64,000 nucleotides of DNA. Source: Streptomyces hydrogenans. GTDB taxonomy: Bacteria; Actinomycetota; Actinomycetes; Streptomycetales; Streptomycetaceae. The DNA lies in contig NZ_BNBS01000016.1 in assembly GCF_014656075.1 (NCBI RefSeq), positions 1 to 64,000 of the forward strand. Direction: 5' to 3'. The first letter of the stretch is position 1; the number at the start of each line of letters is the position of its first letter. Positions 8,336-16,038 of the stretch are shown piece after piece. Made by a program: the position numbers and the translations under genes. The notes beneath the pieces were generated by a model, which worked only from the letters and a program-made list of their open reading frames with translations, was not told the origin of the DNA and did not search any database.

Positions 8336-11300
8336 ATGAGCCTGCACGGTCTGCTCGACCTCGTCGTCAAGGACGCGGCCCTCGCGGAGGCGGTGACGGC
8401 CGCGTCGGACGGGAACCGTCCGCACGTGGACCTGGTCGGCCCCGCCGCCGCCCGCCCCTTCGCCGTGGCCGCGCTGGCCCGGGACTCGGGGCGCCCGGTG
8501 CTCGCCGTGACCGCGACCGGCCGGGAGGCCGAGGACCTGGCGGCGGCGCTGCGGTCCCTGCTCGATCCGGACTCCGTCGTCGAGTACCCCGCCTGGGAGA
8601 CCCTGCCGCACGAGCGGCTCTCGCCCCGCTCCGACACCGTCGGCCGCCGGCTCGCCGTGCTGCGCCGCCTCGCCCACCCGAACCCGGACGACCCGGCGAC
8701 GGGGCCGGTCAGCGTCGTCGTCGCGCCGATCCGTTCCGTGCTCCAGCCGCAGGTCAAGGGGCTGGGGGACCTGGAGCCGGTGGCGCTGCGCAGCGGGCGG
8801 ACGGCCGACCTCGGGGAGGTCGTCGAGGGGCTCGCGGCCGCCGCGTACGCCCGGGTCGAGCTGGTCGAGAAGCGCGGCGAGTTCGCCGTGCGCGGCGGCA
8901 TCCTGGACGTCTTCCCGCCGACCGAGGAGCACCCGCTCCGGGTCGAGTTCTGGGGCGACGACGTCGAGGAGATCCGTTACTTCAAGGTGGCGGACCAGCG
9001 CTCCCTGGAGGTCGCCGAGCACGGTCTGTGGGCGCCGCCCTGCCGCGAGCTGCTGCTGACGGACGAGGTGCGGGGGAGGGCCGCGGCCCTTGCAGAGGAG
9101 CACCCGGAGCTCGGCGAGATGCTGAACAAGATCGCCGAGGGCATCGCCGTCGAGGGCATGGAGTCGCTGGCTCCGGTCCTCGTGGACGACATGGAGCTGC
9201 TGCTCGACGTGCTGCCGGCCGGTGCGATGGCCGTCGTCTGCGACCCCGAGCGGGTGCGGACCCGGGCCGCCGACCTCGTCGCCACCAGCCAGGAGTTCCT
9301 CCAGGCGTCGTGGGCGGCGACGGCCGGCGGCGGCGAGGCGCCGATCGACGTCGGCGCGGCCTCCCTGTGGGGGATCGCGGACGTCCGGGACCGGGCGCGG
9401 GAGCTGGGGATGATGTGGTGGTCGGTGTCGCCGTTCGCCGCCGACGTGGACCGCGAGGCCGACACCCTCACGCTGGGCATGCACGCCCCGGAGTCGTACC
9501 GCGGCGACACGGCCCGCGCGCTCGCCGACACCAAGGGCTGGCTGGCCGACGGCTGGCGCACGGTGTACGTGACGGAGGCGCACGGCCCGGCCTCGCGGAC
9601 CGTGGAGGTGCTGGGCGGCGAGGGCATCGCGGCCCGGCTGACGGCCGACCTGGCGGAGGTGGACCCGGCCGTCGTGCACGTGGCCTGCGGCTCGATCGAC
9701 TTCGGCTTCGTGGACCCGGCGCTGAAGCTCGCCGTGCTGACCGAGACCGACCTGTCCGGCCAGAAGGCGGCGGGCAAGGACGGGCAGCGGATGCCGGCCA
9801 AGCGCCGCAAGACGATCGACCCGCTGACCCTGGAGGTCGGCGACTACATCGTGCACGAGCAGCACGGCGTCGGCCGCTACCTGGAGATGGTGCAGCGCAC
9901 GGTGCAGGGCGCGACCCGCGAGTACCTGCTCGTCGAGTACGCCCCCGCCAAGCGCGGCCAGCCCGGCGACCGCCTCTACATCCCGACGGACCAGCTGGAG
10001 CAGGTCACCAAGTACGTCGGCGGCGAGGCGCCCACCCTGCACCGGCTCGGCGGCGCGGACTGGACGAAGACGAAGCAGCGGGCGAAGAAGGCGGTCAAGG
10101 AGATCGCCGCCGACCTGATCAGGCTGTACAGCGCCCGGATGGCGGCCCCCGGGCACGCCTTCGGCCCCGACACCCCGTGGCAGCGGGAGCTGGAGGACGC
10201 CTTCCCGTACGCGGAGACGCCCGACCAGCTCTCCACGATCGCCGAGGTGAAGGAGGACATGGAGAAGACGGTCCCGATGGACCGGCTGATCTGCGGCGAC
10301 GTCGGCTACGGCAAGACGGAGATCGCGGTACGGGCCGCGTTCAAGGCGGTCCAGGACGGCAAGCAGGTCGCCGTCCTGGTGCCGACGACGCTGCTGGTGC
10401 AGCAGCACTTCGGCACCTTCAGCGAGCGGTACGGGCAGTTCCCGGTCAACGTCCGCGCGCTGTCCCGCTTCCAGACGGACACCGAGTCGAAGGCGACCCT
10501 GGAGGGCCTGAAGGAGGGCTCGGTCGACGTCGTCATCGGGACCCACCGCCTCTTCTCCTCCGAGACGAAGTTCAAGGACCTCGGCCTGGTCATCGTCGAC
10601 GAGGAGCAGCGCTTCGGCGTCGAGCACAAGGAGCAGCTGAAGAAGCTCCGGGCCAACGTCGACGTCCTGACGATGTCCGCGACGCCGATCCCCCGGACGC
10701 TGGAGATGGCGGTGACGGGCATCCGCGAGATGTCCACGATCACCACCCCGCCGGAGGAGCGGCACCCGGTGCTCACCTTCGTCGGCCCGTACGAGGAGAA
10801 GCAGATCGGCGCGGCCATCCGCCGCGAACTGCTCCGCGAGGGGCAGGTGTTCTACATCCACAACCGGGTCGACTCCATCGACCGGGCGGCGGCCAGGCTC
10901 CGCGAGATCGTCCCGGAGGCGCGGATCGCGACGGCCCACGGCCAGATGTCGGAGTCGGCCCTGGAGCAGGTCGTCGTGGACTTCTGGGAGAAGAAGTTCG
11001 ACGTGCTCGTCTCGACCACGATCGTCGAGTCCGGCATCGACATCTCCAACGCGAACACGCTGATCGTGGAGCGCGGCGACAACTTCGGCCTGAGCCAGCT
11101 CCACCAGCTGCGCGGCCGGGTCGGCCGGGGCCGCGAGCGCGGCTACGCCTACTTCCTCTACCCGCCGGAGAAGCCCCTCACGGAGACCGCGCACGAGCGG
11201 CTGGCGACCATCGCCCAGCACACCGAGATGGGCGCCGGCATGTACGTGGCGATGAAGGACCTGGAGATCCGCGGCGCGGGCAACCTCCTGGGCGGCGAGC

Positions 11301-11863
11301 AGTCCGGCCACATCGCGGGCGTCGGCTTCGACCTGTACGTCCGCATGGTCGGCGAGGCGGTCGCGGACTACCGCGCCTCGCTGGAGGGCGGTGTCGAGGA
11401 GGAGGCGCCGCTGGAGGTCAAGATCGAGCTGCCGGTCGACGCGCACGTCCCGCACGACTACGCGCCCGGCGAGCGGCTGCGCCTCCAGGCGTACCGGGCG
11501 ATCGCCTCGGCGAACTCGGAGGAGGACGTGAAGGCCGTACGGGAGGAGCTGACCGACCGCTACGGCAAGCTCCCGGAGCCGGTCGAGAACCTCCTCCTGG
11601 TCGCCGGGCTGCGCATGCTGGCCCGCGCCTGCGGGGTCGGCGAGATCGTCCTCCAGGGCCCGAACATCCGCTTCGCCCCGGTGGAGCTGCGCGAGTCCCA
11701 GGAGCTGCGCCTCAAGCGCCTGCACCCGAAGTCGGTGATCAAGCCGGCCGTCCACCAGATCCTGGTGCCGCGCCCGGCGACCCGCCCGATCGGCGGCAAG
11801 CCGCTCGTCGGCCGCGAACTCCTCGCCTGGACCGGGGAGTTCCTGACGACGATCCTGGACTGA
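8336..11863 (+). CDS. mfd: Transcription-repair coupling factor Mfd
   Basis: 1175 residues, normal length for Mfd. The N-terminal ~350 residues resemble the UvrB-homology module that recruits UvrA. The CarD-like RNA-polymerase interaction domain starts around residue 497 (LEVGDYIVHEQHGVGRY). The RecG-like translocase follows with Walker A GDVGYGKTE (~655), DEEQRFG (~757), TMSATPIPRTL, and the RVGRGRERGYAYF block; the C-terminal D7 domain occupies the last ~170 residues. Mfd releases RNA polymerase stalled at lesions and hands the site to nucleotide excision repair. The ATG at 8336 was chosen because homology begins there; frame extends upstream without a better ribosome site. It ends 4 bp before the convergent TetR gene. 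Confidence 0.97.
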   Translation: MSLHGLLDLVVKDAALAEAVTAASDGNRPHVDLVGPAAARPFAVAALARDSGRPVLAVTATGREAEDLAAALRSLLDPDSVVEYPAWETLPHERLSPRSDTVGRRLAVLRRLAHPNPDDPATGPVSVVVAPIRSVLQPQVKGLGDLEPVALRSGRTADLGEVVEGLAAAAYARVELVEKRGEFAVRGGILDVFPPTEEHPLRVEFWGDDVEEIRYFKVADQRSLEVAEHGLWAPPCRELLLTDEVRGRAAALAEEHPELGEMLNKIAEGIAVEGMESLAPVLVDDMELLLDVLPAGAMAVVCDPERVRTRAADLVATSQEFLQASWAATAGGGEAPIDVGAASLWGIADVRDRARELGMMWWSVSPFAADVDREADTLTLGMHAPESYRGDTARALADTKGWLADGWRTVYVTEAHGPASRTVEVLGGEGIAARLTADLAEVDPAVVHVACGSIDFGFVDPALKLAVLTETDLSGQKAAGKDGQRMPAKRRKTIDPLTLEVGDYIVHEQHGVGRYLEMVQRTVQGATREYLLVEYAPAKRGQPGDRLYIPTDQLEQVTKYVGGEAPTLHRLGGADWTKTKQRAKKAVKEIAADLIRLYSARMAAPGHAFGPDTPWQRELEDAFPYAETPDQLSTIAEVKEDMEKTVPMDRLICGDVGYGKTEIAVRAAFKAVQDGKQVAVLVPTTLLVQQHFGTFSERYGQFPVNVRALSRFQTDTESKATLEGLKEGSVDVVIGTHRLFSSETKFKDLGLVIVDEEQRFGVEHKEQLKKLRANVDVLTMSATPIPRTLEMAVTGIREMSTITTPPEERHPVLTFVGPYEEKQIGAAIRRELLREGQVFYIHNRVDSIDRAAARLREIVPEARIATAHGQMSESALEQVVVDFWEKKFDVLVSTTIVESGIDISNANTLIVERGDNFGLSQLHQLRGRVGRGRERGYAYFLYPPEKPLTETAHERLATIAQHTEMGAGMYVAMKDLEIRGAGNLLGGEQSGHIAGVGFDLYVRMVGEAVADYRASLEGGVEEEAPLEVKIELPVDAHVPHDYAPGERLRLQAYRAIASANSEEDVKAVREELTDRYGKLPEPVENLLLVAGLRMLARACGVGEIVLQGPNIRFAPVELRESQELRLKRLHPKSVIKPAVHQILVPRPATRPIGGKPLVGRELLAWTGEFLTTILD

Positions 11864-11867
11864 GGGG

Positions 11868-12452
11868 TCAGGTCCCCGGGGTCCCGTCCGCGCGGTCGGT
11901 GAGGAAGCCCGTCAGGAGGTCGAAGTAGTCCTCCGGCGGGAGCGGGCCCACGGCGTCCGTCACGTTGTGCGTCAGGTACAGGGTGGCGAAGCCGTGGGCG
12001 AGGGACCAGGCGGCGATGCCGGTGGTGCGGGCGTCGCGGCCGGGCAGGGTGGTGACGCCCGCGCGGAGTTCGGCGCCGGCGCGGGCGCGGGCGGCGGTGA
12101 GCTCGGGGTCGTCCGCGCGGAGCAGGTCGGGGGCGAACATGACCTGGAAGTGGGCCGGGTGGGCGGTCGCGAAGCGGACGTAGCGGCGGCCCCGGTCCGC
12201 GAGGCCGGTACCGCCCGCGAGGGTGTCCGCGAGCAGGCCGAAGCCCTGGGCGGCGATGGCGGTCAGGAGTCCGGTGCGGTCGCCGAAGTGGTGGGCGGGG
12301 GCGGCGTGGGAGACGCCGGCCCGGCGGGCGAGGTCCCGCAGGCTCAGGGCGGCGGGGCCGTCGGCCGCGATCACGTCGAGGGCGGCCGTGAGGACGGCCT
12401 GGCGTAGGTCGCCGTGGTGGTAGGTGCTCCGGTCCGTCTTCCCAGGTGTCAT
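11868..12452 (-). CDS. TetR family transcriptional regulator
   Basis: 194 residues. The N-terminal helix-turn-helix spans about residues 15-65 (LRDLARRAGVSHAAPAHHFGDRTGLLTAIA); the C-terminal ligand domain resembles the TetR_C_13/WHG group. The ATG at 12452 lies 6 nt downstream of a -10 hexamer TAGGCT (12464-12459), so the transcript is probably leaderless. A long dyad in the divergent spacer overlaps its promoter, which suggests autoregulation and control of the gene at 12551. It is convergent with mfd. Confidence 0.9.
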   Translation of the reverse strand: MTPGKTDRSTYHHGDLRQAVLTAALDVIAADGPAALSLRDLARRAGVSHAAPAHHFGDRTGLLTAIAAQGFGLLADTLAGGTGLADRGRRYVRFATAHPAHFQVMFAPDLLRADDPELTAARARAGAELRAGVTTLPGRDARTTGIAAWSLAHGFATLYLTHNVTDAVGPLPPEDYFDLLTGFLTDRADGTPGT

Positions 12453-12458
12453 GGGAGC

Positions 12459-12521
12459 AGCCTAGCCCTCATCTAGTCATTGACAAGTTGTCCTCCCGGG
12501 CGCAGTCTTGTCAGTGGCTAG
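12459..12521. promoter_or_regulatory. Divergent promoter region with long dyad operator
   Basis: Left arm CTAGTCATTGACAAG (12473-12487) and right arm CTTGTCAGTGGCTAG (12507-12521) match at 13 of 15 positions when inverted. The left arm also nests GACAA-G-TTGTC (12482-12492). A leftward promoter TTGTCA (12486-12481) - 16 bp - TAGGCT (12464-12459) and a rightward -35 TTGACA (12480-12485) both overlap the dyad, as expected for a TetR-type repressor site. Confidence 0.7.
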
Positions 12522-12550
12522 ATTCGCGTCCGCCGCTCCGGAGGTTCCCC

Positions 12551-13399
12551 ATGGACACCGCTCGCGTACGACAGATGTGGCACCTGCTCGAACCGCTGCA
12601 CGCCCTGCACTACTACGCCCCCGAGGCGTTCGAGGAGGCCGCCGCGCTCGGCTACGACACCCGGGAGCGGTGGCCCTCCTACTTCGCCTGGCGGGCCGCG
12701 CCGCTCGGGGCCGTGGGGGCGGGGAGGGTCGCGTCCGCGTTCTACAGCTTCAGCCCGGCCATGGTCGCGCGGTACGTGCCCGGCGCCTGGGGCACGGCCG
12801 CGCCCGCGGAGGTGGTGGCCGCGCGACTGCGGGCGGTGGACCGGACGTACCGCGCGCTGTTCGACGTGACCGGGGTCGAGGAGGCCGCCGGCCGCGCCCG
12901 CCGGGCCGCCGAGGCCGCCGACCCGGCCGGGCGGCCGCTCGCCGCCGCCCACGCCGAGCTGCCCTGGGCCGGCGAACCGCACCTCGTGCTCTGGCAGGCC
13001 GCGACCCTGCTGCGCGAGCACCGGGGCGACGGCCACCTCGCGGCGCTGCTGGGCGCCGGGCTCGACCCCGTCGAGGCGCTGGTGTCCTTCGCCGCCGTCG
13101 GGGCCGCGCCCGAGGCCGTCTTCGCGAGCCGGGGGTGGAGCGCCGAGGAGTGGGCGGCCGCGCGGGAGCGGCTGGCCGGCCGGGGTCTCGTGGACGCCGA
13201 CGGGGGCGCGACGCCGGCCGGGCGGGAGCTGCGGGCCGCGGTGGAGCGGCGCACGGACGAGCTGGCCGCGGCGCCCTGGGTGGCACTCGGTCCGGACGCC
13301 ACCGGGCGGCTCGCGGAGCTGCTCGGCGGGCCCTGGCTCGCCGCGATCGGCTCGGGACTGCTGCCCGCCGACAACACGCTCGGGATCGGCAAGATCTGA
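12551..13399 (+). CDS. SCO6745-like helix-turn-helix family protein
   Basis: 282 residues. The opening (ARVRQMWHLLEPLHALHYYAPEAFEEAAALGY) and the block WPSYFAWRAAPLGAVGAGRVASAFYSF are the hallmark of the actinobacterial SCO6745 family, an all-helical protein whose C-terminal half looks like a winged-helix MarR-type fold (RGWSAEEWAAARERLAGRGLVDADGGATPAGREL, residues ~195-230). Function is not established. The ATG at 12551 follows GGAGG with a 6-nt spacer. It is divergent from the TetR gene across a clear operator, so it is probably that regulator's target. Confidence 0.8.
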   Translation: MDTARVRQMWHLLEPLHALHYYAPEAFEEAAALGYDTRERWPSYFAWRAAPLGAVGAGRVASAFYSFSPAMVARYVPGAWGTAAPAEVVAARLRAVDRTYRALFDVTGVEEAAGRARRAAEAADPAGRPLAAAHAELPWAGEPHLVLWQAATLLREHRGDGHLAALLGAGLDPVEALVSFAAVGAAPEAVFASRGWSAEEWAAARERLAGRGLVDADGGATPAGRELRAAVERRTDELAAAPWVALGPDATGRLAELLGGPWLAAIGSGLLPADNTLGIGKI

Positions 13400-13429
13400 T
13401 GAAATGATCGCAATCGGCGCGTTCCCGCC

Positions 13430-13435
13430 TAGGAT
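13430..13435 (+). promoter_or_regulatory. -10 element TAGGAT for a leaderless transcript
   Basis: TAGGAT lies 6 nt before the GTG at 13442, which has no Shine-Dalgarno sequence. No good -35 is visible. Confidence 0.55.
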
Positions 13436-13441
13436 TCCCGA

Positions 13442-14194
13442 GTGCTGACACGTCGAAGGTTCCTCCCCGCCGCCGCGCTCTGCGGGCTCGTCGTCCTCTC
13501 CGGGTGCACGCTCCCCGTCGACGGCGGCCAGGAGTCGTCCGGCGGTTCCGCGCCCGGCGCCCGGGCCGCGAGCCCCTTCCGGAACCCGGACGGCACCGAG
13601 CCGGGACTCGCGCCGGTGACGGCGGAGGGCGAGCGGGCGCGGGCCCGCACCCTCATCGACGGGCTCGCCACCAAGGGCCGCGGCCCGCGCACCGGGTACG
13701 AGCGCGACGCCTTCGGGCACGCCTGGCTCGACAAGGCCGACGGCGTGCCCTTCGCCCGCAACGGCTGCGACACCCGCAACGACCTGCTCCGCCGCGACGG
13801 CCGGGAACTCCGCTTCCGGGACGGCTCGGACTGCGTGGTGGTGGCGATGACCCTGGACGACCCCTACACCGGCACCACCATCGACTGGCGCAAGCAGAAG
13901 GCCGCCGAGGTCCAGATCGACCACGTCGTGCCGCTCTCGTACGCCTGGCAGATGGGCGCCTCCCGCTGGTCCGACGCGAAGCGGAAGCGGCTCGCCAACG
14001 ATCCGCTGAACCTGCTCCCGGTCCAGGGCCGGGCCAACTCCGCCAAGGGCGACTCCGGTCCGGCCTCCTGGCTGCCGCCGGCCAAGGGGATCCGCTGCGC
14101 CTACGCGGTCCGCTTCGCGCAGGTGGCGGAGAAGTACGAGCTGCCGGTGACCGCCCCGGACCGCACGGCGATGCTGGGGCAGTGCGGCGGCTGA
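13442..14194 (+). CDS. HNH endonuclease family lipoprotein (DUF1524/GmrSD C-terminal type)
   Basis: 250 residues. A lipoprotein signal with lipobox LSGC (Cys ~21) follows LTRRRFLPAAALCGLVV, placing the mature protein outside the membrane. The nuclease core is IDHVVPLSYAWQMGA ... RLANDPLNLLPVQGRANSAKGD ... SWLPP, the DUF1524-type HNH arrangement with the catalytic DH and the metal-binding N-x-K-G-D block. Such secreted actinobacterial nucleases probably degrade extracellular DNA for phosphate or nucleoside salvage; that is inference from family. GTG start at 13442 is probably leaderless. It is separate from the SCO6745-like gene by 42 bp. Confidence 0.88.
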   Translation: MLTRRRFLPAAALCGLVVLSGCTLPVDGGQESSGGSAPGARAASPFRNPDGTEPGLAPVTAEGERARARTLIDGLATKGRGPRTGYERDAFGHAWLDKADGVPFARNGCDTRNDLLRRDGRELRFRDGSDCVVVAMTLDDPYTGTTIDWRKQKAAEVQIDHVVPLSYAWQMGASRWSDAKRKRLANDPLNLLPVQGRANSAKGDSGPASWLPPAKGIRCAYAVRFAQVAEKYELPVTAPDRTAMLGQCGG

Positions 14195-14278
14195 GAGGCC
14201 GGGGTCGGGGGCGGGGCGGGGTGGCTCGGCGGGGGCGAGAACCGGGATCGAGACCGGGGAGCGTGGTCCGATAATCGG

Positions 14279-14307
14279 TTGGTCGGTGATCGAAAGGCTT
14301 CTAACCT
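14279..14307 (+). promoter_or_regulatory. Promoter TTGGTC-N17-TAACCT
   Basis: The -35 hexamer (14279-14284) and -10 hexamer (14302-14307) are spaced by 17 bp, and the -10 ends 6 nt before the ATG at 14314, giving a leaderless mRNA for the acetyltransferase. Confidence 0.65.
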
Positions 14308-14313
14308 GCGCGC

Positions 14314-15075
14314 ATGGACCAGGAACTGACGATCACCACGCTCGCCGAGCGGCCCGAGCTCGAAGGGCCGATGTGGTCCATGAAGGACCTCTGGCCCGAG
14401 TTCATGATGTACGACCCGATCGGCTGGTCGCACATGGGCCGGATCGTGCGGGACTTCCCCGAGTACGTGCTCGTGGCCACCGACCCCTCCGGCGCGGTCG
14501 TCGCCCGCGGCTTCAGCGTGCCCTTCCGGCTCGACGCGGACGGCCGGCGGACGCTGCCCGACCGGGGCTGGGACGAGGTGCTGCTGTGGGCGTTCTCGGA
14601 CCGGCGGCACGGCAGGACGCCCGACACGGTCAGCGCCATCGAGATCACCGTGGACACCGGCGCCCTCGGGCGCGGGATCTCGCACCGGATGCTCGCCGCG
14701 ATGCGGGAGAACGCGCGCCGGCTCGGCTTCGGCGCACTCGTCGCGCCGGTCCGGCCCAACGGCAAGCACCTGGAGGCCGGCGCCTCCATCCACGAGTACG
14801 CCTTCCGCGTCCGGGAGTCCGACGGGCTGCCGCACGACCCGTGGCTGCGGGTGCACGTCCGCGCGGGCGGTCGGATCGAGGCGGTCGCACCCGCGTCGAT
14901 GACCGTCTCCGGCTCCCTGGAGCAGTGGCGGGCGTGGACGGGTCTCGCCTTCGACACGGACGGACCGGTCGAGGTCCCGGGCGCGCTCGTGCCCGTCCAC
15001 TGCGAGGCCGCGCGCGGCTACGCGGTCTACGTCGAGCCCAACGTGTGGGTCCGCCACACCGTCTCGGCCGGCTGA
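14314..15075 (+). CDS. GNAT-like N-acetyltransferase
   Basis: 253 residues. The central segment VSAIEITVDTGALGRGISHRMLAAMRENARRLGFGALVAPVRPNGK (residues ~107-152) matches GNAT motif A, with the Q/RxxGxG/A acetyl-CoA loop represented by GALGRGIS, slightly degenerate. The region is followed by an extended C-terminal half not typical of small GNATs. Substrate unknown. The gene is monocistronic, with its own consensus-like leaderless promoter and no obvious partner nearby. Confidence 0.7.
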   Translation: MDQELTITTLAERPELEGPMWSMKDLWPEFMMYDPIGWSHMGRIVRDFPEYVLVATDPSGAVVARGFSVPFRLDADGRRTLPDRGWDEVLLWAFSDRRHGRTPDTVSAIEITVDTGALGRGISHRMLAAMRENARRLGFGALVAPVRPNGKHLEAGASIHEYAFRVRESDGLPHDPWLRVHVRAGGRIEAVAPASMTVSGSLEQWRAWTGLAFDTDGPVEVPGALVPVHCEAARGYAVYVEPNVWVRHTVSAG

Positions 15076-15134
15076 CCCCCGGCTGACCCCGCGGCCGGGC
15101 CGGAGCCCGTGCCGCGTCGGGTGCCGCGGCGGCG

Positions 15135-15851
15135 TCAGGACGTCTTGGTCCAGTCGCCGCAGCCGACCGACTTGAAGTAGCCGTCCTTGGCGGTGATCTT
15201 GACGATCGCGGTGCCCGTCACGTTGTCGTTCGCGAGGATCGCGTCCATGCCGTGGCCCGCGTCCTTCGAGCGCTCCCAGTAGCAGCCCGCGTCCTTGTTG
15301 CCCGTCGACTTGTAGGTGCCCGGCGCCACGTCGACGCCGACCTTGAACATGCCGCCGTCGCCCTTGAGCGTGTCCTTCGGGGTGCCGGCGGCCTTGGCGT
15401 CCACGGCCTCCCACGTCTCGCAGCCGGTGGACTTGAAGAACTTGTCGCTCTTCTTGATCTCTACGTAGGCCGTGCCCGTCACGTTGTCGTTCGCGAGGAT
15501 CGAGTCGAGCTCGCCGGTCGCGTCCTTCGAACGCTCCCAGTAGCACATGGCGTCCTCGTTGCCCGTCGTGCGGTAGAGGCCCGGCTTGAGGTCGGAGCCG
15601 ACCTCGAAGTCGCCGTCCCCGTCGATCGTGACGGCCTTCTTCTCCTCCGGGGCCTTGGACTCCGGGGCCTTGGAGTCGGCGTCCGACCCCTTCCCGCCCG
15701 AGGTCGCCGGGGCCGAGGACTTCGCCTCGGGGGTGGTGCCCTCGTCCCCGCCCCCGCCCATCGCCGCGCCGATGGCGACGACGACCACGACCGCGCCGGC
15801 GGCGGTGAGGACCTTGTGGCGGGCGAACCAGCTGCGCTGCGTCTGAGACAT
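15135..15851 (-). CDS. Membrane-anchored protein with duplicated ~75-residue domain
   Basis: 238 residues. One N-terminal TM (about 14-31, VLTAAGAVVVVVAIGAAMG) is followed by a Ser/Lys/Glu-rich linker, so the rest is probably extracytoplasmic. Two tandem copies of one domain follow: residues ~77-150 and ~163-238, sharing VG-D--PG-Y--TGN-DA-CYWERSKDA, DSILANDNVTGTA-V-I and FKS-GC. Each copy has two Cys that may form a disulphide. I recall similar copies in many Streptomyces secreted proteins, with no known function. The ATG at 15851 has AAAGGTG about 9 nt upstream. A spacer rich in GTGAAC motifs separates it from the divergent methylase-like gene. Confidence 0.75.
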   Translation of the reverse strand: MSQTQRSWFARHKVLTAAGAVVVVVAIGAAMGGGGDEGTTPEAKSSAPATSGGKGSDADSKAPESKAPEEKKAVTIDGDGDFEVGSDLKPGLYRTTGNEDAMCYWERSKDATGELDSILANDNVTGTAYVEIKKSDKFFKSTGCETWEAVDAKAAGTPKDTLKGDGGMFKVGVDVAPGTYKSTGNKDAGCYWERSKDAGHGMDAILANDNVTGTAIVKITAKDGYFKSVGCGDWTKTS

Positions 15852-15928
15852 GGCTGTGAACACCTTTCGGGTGTCGAGGGATTCCTGTGGACTCCGCGTT
15901 TCGATGTCGTAATCACAGCAGCTTCTGT

Positions 15929-15978
15929 GAACCGAGTCAACCACGTTCACGAGGTTCGACTCGGATCACGCCGTGAAC
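15929..15978. promoter_or_regulatory. Cluster of GTGAAC/GTTCAC motifs in a divergent spacer
   Basis: GTGAAC occurs at 15929-15934 and 15973-15978 and its inverse GTTCAC at 15947-15952; a fourth GTGAAC copy sits at 15856-15861 beside the leftward ribosome site. GTTCACG (15947-15953) and CGTGAAC (15972-15978) form a 7-bp inverted repeat. A -10 candidate TATGCT for the rightward gene starts at 15991. Confidence 0.45.
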
Positions 15979-16038
15979 CCCTTCGGTCGGTATGCTCGTC
16001 GTGCACAGGTCGTACGAGCGGGAGGACGGAGGGTCCAG

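Noticed and set aside
7769..11755. A 1328-residue open frame opposite mfd, and a similar long frame at 7951-11928
   Set aside because: High-GC shadow frames: composition is Arg/Gly/Asp/His-biased without domains, and they overlap a clear mfd.
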